Assembly: GCA_025351675.1 (NCBI GenBank)
Contig: JANXVK010000092.1
Coordinates: 1-8,204, forward strand
Source of the DNA: Rhizobacter sp.
GTDB taxonomy: Bacteria; Pseudomonadota; Gammaproteobacteria; Burkholderiales; Burkholderiaceae_C
Direction of reading: 5' to 3'
DNA length: 8,204 nt
Positions 6,548-8,204 of this stretch are shown here, in pieces (within the stretch, counting starts at the first letter, position 1; each line of letters opens with the position of its first letter). Below the pieces are notes generated by a model. The model did not search any database. It was not told the DNA's origin and worked only from the letters and a program-made list of their open reading frames with translations. The position numbers and the translations under genes are program-made.

Positions 6548-8204
6548 CGACCGCACAGCGAAATCCCAACATCCCCGAGCGGTCCTTGCACGGCGCCATC
6601 AGCAGGTACTTGCCGTGCTGGTCGAGCCGGTAGGCTTGCGGAAAGTACCAGTGCGAGGTCTGCGGCTGGTAAGAACTGCCGCCGCGCAGGATCGCCGCGC
6701 GGGTGTGCTCGTCGGTGTACTCGTCGGTCCACTGCCAGACATTGCCAACCAGATCGAACACGCCGAACGGGCTCGCGCCGAGCGGACGCGCGTCGACATC
6801 GGCGGGCGGCAACAAGGTGCGGCCGCAGTTCGGCGCGGGCACGGCTTCAGCGCGCCACTCGTTGCCCCACGGGTAGGCGCGCCCGTCGCTGCCCTGCGCC
6901 GCGTACTGCCACTCCCATTCGCGCGGCAAGCGCTTGCCGGCCCACGCGGCGTATGCGCGTGCGTCTTCGAGCGCGACCCAGGTGACGGGCTTGTTCGCCC
7001 AGCCCGGCTGAGGCCTGCCGTCACGCCAGTCGCGCAAGAAGTGGTGCGCGTCGCGCGGCGCGTAGTGGGTCGCGCGCATGAAGGCGGCGAACTGCGCGTT
7101 CGTGACCGGGTGCCGGTCGATGAAGAAACGCTGCATGTCCATGCGCCGGCGGTGCCCGCGCCGTGCGCTGTTTTCCCACGGGTACTGGACGTCGACGCCG
7201 GCTCCCGTCTGGCCCTCGATTTCGACCCCGCCGACGACGAAGTCGAAGGTGCCGGCCGGGATCTCGACCATGCCTTCGGGTGCGCTCGAGACCGGCGCTG
7301 TCGCCGCGATCGGCACGAGTTGCTGCGGGATCGATTGCCACTGGGCGGAGAGCGTCTGCAGCGGCACCGCGGCGAGCCCCCGCATGCGCGCAAGGAACGC
7401 ATCGAGCCCGTCGATCGACGCAGCCGGCGATTGGGGTGAGATGGCGAGCAGCGCGCCGTAGCCGCGCGGCTCCAGCGTCGCCTCGAACACCGCAAAGCCA
7501 TCAGCGATGCGCGGCTCGACCGCCACGCCGTTCCACACGTCGACATAGCGCGTGCCCTCGATGTGCGCGACCGCCAGTTGCTCGCCGCCGATCTCGACCT
7601 CGTTGCGATTCACGATCGTCCACAAGGTCAGGCCATCGGCCGGGAAGCGGCTCGCGAAGACGCCCGCCTGCAGCGTGGGCGCGTACGGCCGCCAGCCGAG
7701 GCTGACCAGCAGCGGCGCGAACTCGCGGAACAAGGTCGCGATGCGCCGCAGCGTCTCGGCGTCGCGCGGCGTGAGCTGGTTCCAGATGCCCCAGATGTTC
7801 TCCCACGCGTTGTAGCCGACGCCGTTGAAGAAGATGTATTGCAGGTCGTTGGTGCGATCGCGCCCCCAGCGGTTCTCGACGTTGATCATGTGGCGCGGTT
7901 CCAGCCACTTGAACTTCGCGACCGACGGCGTCACGTCGGGCGGCACCTTCTTGCCCCAGCTCTGCACGTTCCAGATCAGCGCCTCTTCGGCCGAGATCGT
8001 CGACTCGGGCTGCAGCACGACCCCGCAACCGAGCGCGTCGCAGGCATCGAAAAACACGCGCGGCACGCCGTTGTAGGTGTCGCCGTTGATGCCGTCGGCG
8101 CCGACCGCCTTGACGATCGCGGCGATCGCCTGCCAGTCGCTCTGCGCGTTCTCGCGCGTGCCGTTGTCCCAGGGCTTGGTCGGCAGGAACACGCGCACGC
8201 CGCG
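6537..8204 (-). CDS. Glycosidase-like barrel fused to a SUMF1/formylglycine-generating-enzyme fold, 5' end missing
   Basis: The frame is open to the window edge, so the true start lies to the right; the GTG at 8198 is an internal Val within GVRVFLPTKPWDNG. The visible 555 residues show three parts. Residues 1 to about 170 resemble the C-terminal half of a TIM-barrel glycosidase: strand-like segments GADGINGDT (D42), GVVLQPES (E67) and MINVENRWG (E110), then FFNGVGYNAWENIWGIWNQL. About 175-257 looks like a small beta-domain. After a linker, 302-555 is a SUMF1-type fold: MVEIPAGTF, FFIDRHPVTNAQFAAFM, KPVTWVALEDARAYAAWAGK, RLPREWEWQYAA, YPWGNEW, GNVWQWTDEY, RGGSSY and a terminal GFRC. At the two positions of the copper-binding cysteines of true formylglycine-generating enzymes there are Gln513 and His518, so that activity is unlikely; a ligand-binding, C-type-lectin-like role is possible. 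It is coupled to the GH127-like gene downstream. No exact glycosidase family is assigned. Confidence 0.78.
   Translation of the reverse strand, partial: RGVRVFLPTKPWDNGTRENAQSDWQAIAAIVKAVGADGINGDTYNGVPRVFFDACDALGCGVVLQPESTISAEEALIWNVQSWGKKVPPDVTPSVAKFKWLEPRHMINVENRWGRDRTNDLQYIFFNGVGYNAWENIWGIWNQLTPRDAETLRRIATLFREFAPLLVSLGWRPYAPTLQAGVFASRFPADGLTLWTIVNRNEVEIGGEQLAVAHIEGTRYVDVWNGVAVEPRIADGFAVFEATLEPRGYGALLAISPQSPAASIDGLDAFLARMRGLAAVPLQTLSAQWQSIPQQLVPIAATAPVSSAPEGMVEIPAGTFDFVVGGVEIEGQTGAGVDVQYPWENSARRGHRRRMDMQRFFIDRHPVTNAQFAAFMRATHYAPRDAHHFLRDWRDGRPQPGWANKPVTWVALEDARAYAAWAGKRLPREWEWQYAAQGSDGRAYPWGNEWRAEAVPAPNCGRTLLPPADVDARPLGASPFGVFDLVGNVWQWTDEYTDEHTRAAILRGGSSYQPQTSHWYFPQAYRLDQHGKYLLMAPCKDRSGMLGFRCAVDAG

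Noticed and set aside
5156..6985. A 609-codon open frame on the plus strand opposite the GH127-like and SUMF1-fusion genes.
   Set aside because: The translation is Arg/Ala/Val-rich with no recognisable domain and crosses the boundary between two well-supported minus-strand genes; it is a composition artefact.
8196..8198. GTG as the start codon of the SUMF1-fusion gene.
   Set aside because: The frame stays open to base 8204 and the codon falls inside a strand-like segment in the middle of a barrel; the start must lie outside the window.
6537..8204. Annotation of the SUMF1 protein as an active sulfatase-maturing enzyme.
   Set aside because: Both copper-binding cysteines are replaced by Gln and His, and no sulfatase gene is visible in the window.

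Overview
The window is a GC-rich, densely coded bacterial segment with gaps of 1 to 94 bases between genes, strong G/C third-position bias and no RNA genes, insertion sequences or CRISPR. Gene content and style (Liv-type ABC transporter with a fused permease-ATPase, a MarR regulator in the same run, a CaiB/BaiF CoA-transferase) suggest a betaproteobacterium of the Burkholderiales type. That placement is inference from style, not from a marker gene.

The left half (1-3387, plus strand) is the distal part of a branched-chain amino acid type (HAAT) ABC importer operon: the 3' end of a LivH-like permease, a single protein joining a LivM-like permease to a LivG-like ATPase, a LivF-like ATPase, and a MarR-family regulator. 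The substrate-binding protein and most of livH, if present, lie to the left. The regulator converges on a minus-strand class III CoA-transferase gene (3400-4608) with only 12 bases between the stop codons, and a possible hairpin covers both stops. Importer, MarR regulator and CoA-transferase together would fit uptake and CoA activation of an organic acid rather than of leucine itself; this is a context inference.

The right half (4703-8204, minus strand) is a separate carbohydrate module of two overlapping genes. The upstream one, cut by the window edge, joins a glycosidase-like barrel region to a C-terminal formylglycine-generating-enzyme (SUMF1) fold that lacks both copper-binding catalytic cysteines. 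The downstream one is a DUF1680/GH127-type enzyme that keeps the Glu-x-Cys and Cys-Cys residues of the zinc-cysteine site of beta-L-arabinofuranosidases, in an unusual local context (CCKSSG). The overlap suggests translational coupling and a joint role in intracellular or periplasmic breakdown of a plant-type glycoside. This fusion and its partner are the most unusual content of the window.
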